Below are positions 5,511 to 5,675 of a stretch of DNA of 5,675 bases, in pieces (the stretch's first letter is position 1; each line of letters begins with the position of its first letter). This DNA comes from JBJKRW01 sp046704445 (GTDB lineage Bacteria; Patescibacteriota; Microgenomatia; UBA1406; GWC2-37-13), in contig JBJKRW010000050.1 of the NCBI GenBank assembly GCA_046704445.1, forward strand, positions 1 to 5,675, written 5' to 3'. The notes beneath the pieces are model-generated. The model saw only the letters and a list, made by a program, of their open reading frames with translations. It searched no databases and was not told the origin of the DNA. Both the position numbers and the translations under genes were made by a program.

Positions 5511-5546
5511 ACGAGCGTTAGCTCGTGTCTTTCTTTTAAGAAAGAC
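5511..5546. promoter_or_regulatory. Two adjacent hairpins in the recombinase leader
   Basis: ACGAGC/GCTCGT (5511-5516, 5521-5526, 4-nt loop) is directly joined to GTCTTTCTT/AAGAAAGAC (5527-5535, 5538-5546, 2-nt loop). They lie 21-56 bp upstream of the recombinase ATG. On the plus strand the second stem is followed by T-rich sequence (5550-5577), so it could stop transcription entering from the left. On the minus strand the pair could be an operator or attenuator for the recombinase. The stems are exact; the function is inferred. Confidence 0.5.
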
Positions 5547-5578
5547 ATAATTTTTGCGTTTTTCTTCATTCTTTTTTA

Positions 5579-5675
5579 CGGCGGCTTTCGGCGGATTTAA
5601 ATTTTGCCTTTATGGCGCTCGCAACGGGCGGGGGCGTTGCGAGCGCCCCACCTTGCGATTCCTCTTTTTCTTTTT
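5579..5675 (-). repeat. 97-bp terminal inverted repeat, right copy (reaches window end)
   Basis: Exact reverse complement of 3999-4095. It includes the second copy of the 13-bp-stem hairpin (5614-5647). The match continues to the very last base, so the repeat may be longer. Inside the repeat the sequences diverge at 5578; the left side then has six extra bases before a similar TAAAAAGAA tract, hinting at a once longer repeat. Confidence 0.95.

Larger units (their letters stand above)
3999..5675 (-). mobile_element. Putative recombinase-only element with 97-bp inverted repeats (right end open)
   Basis: A serine recombinase gene fills almost all of the space between two perfect 97-bp inverted repeats, about 1.68 kb in all. 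The left end abuts the 3' end of a tRNA-like sequence, a common kind of site for integrating elements. Large serine integrases normally leave short att sites, not long inverted repeats, so this layout does not match the standard form. The element may be much larger, with the window ending inside it, or the right repeat may be an assembly or amplification artefact. No target duplication can be assessed because the right flank is absent. Confidence 0.45.

Overview
The window looks like a fragment of a small, moderately AT-rich bacterial genome, most likely Candidate Phyla Radiation / Patescibacteria (Microgenomates-like). This is inference, not proof. It rests on the gene set (a P3A-type ATPase, a DUF5667-like membrane protein with a Pro/Thr tail, a small GIY-YIG protein, and a serine recombinase starting MLKYIAYCRKSTDEK), on starts without Shine-Dalgarno sequences, and on -10 boxes lying only a few bases upstream of start codons. 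The standard genetic code fits.

Positions 1-2458 (minus strand) hold a nearly complete P-type ATPase of the P3A (H+-ATPase) class. One in-frame TAA at 1097-1099 cuts it into a 453-aa N-terminal part and a C-terminal part that can be read as 323 aa. The frame is the same on both sides, and the stop falls where relatives carry Lys, so one A-to-T change would explain it. A possible further minus-strand gene begins at 55 and runs off the left edge.

Positions 2459-3406 (minus strand) hold a single-pass membrane protein with a DUF5667-like extracytoplasmic helical region, a Pro/Thr-rich linker and a charged tail. It most likely starts at a GTG at 3369 and appears to be transcribed as a leaderless message.

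Positions 3522-3997 (plus strand) form a compact tRNA neighbourhood. In order they are a tRNA-like 5' fragment, a GIY-YIG endonuclease-family gene, an intact tRNA-Lys(TTT) whose first ten bases are the end of that gene, and a second tRNA-like sequence that keeps only its 3' part. The two tRNA-like pieces share a 37-bp direct repeat (34 matches) 399 bp apart. Joining the 5' half of one to the 3' half of the other restores a nearly complete cloverleaf, so the GIY-YIG/tRNA-Lys segment looks like a cassette inside a duplicated or split tRNA-like gene.

Positions 3976-5675 hold a large serine recombinase (minus strand) bracketed by perfect 97-bp inverted repeats, each with a 13-bp-stem GC-rich hairpin. 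The last ~33 codons but six of the recombinase lie in the left repeat, and its stop codon lies in the T-loop of the tRNA-like piece. The right repeat runs exactly to the last base of the window. It is either one end of an unusual integrated element or an inverted-repeat/assembly artefact at a contig end. No CRISPR array, rRNA or known insertion sequence is visible.
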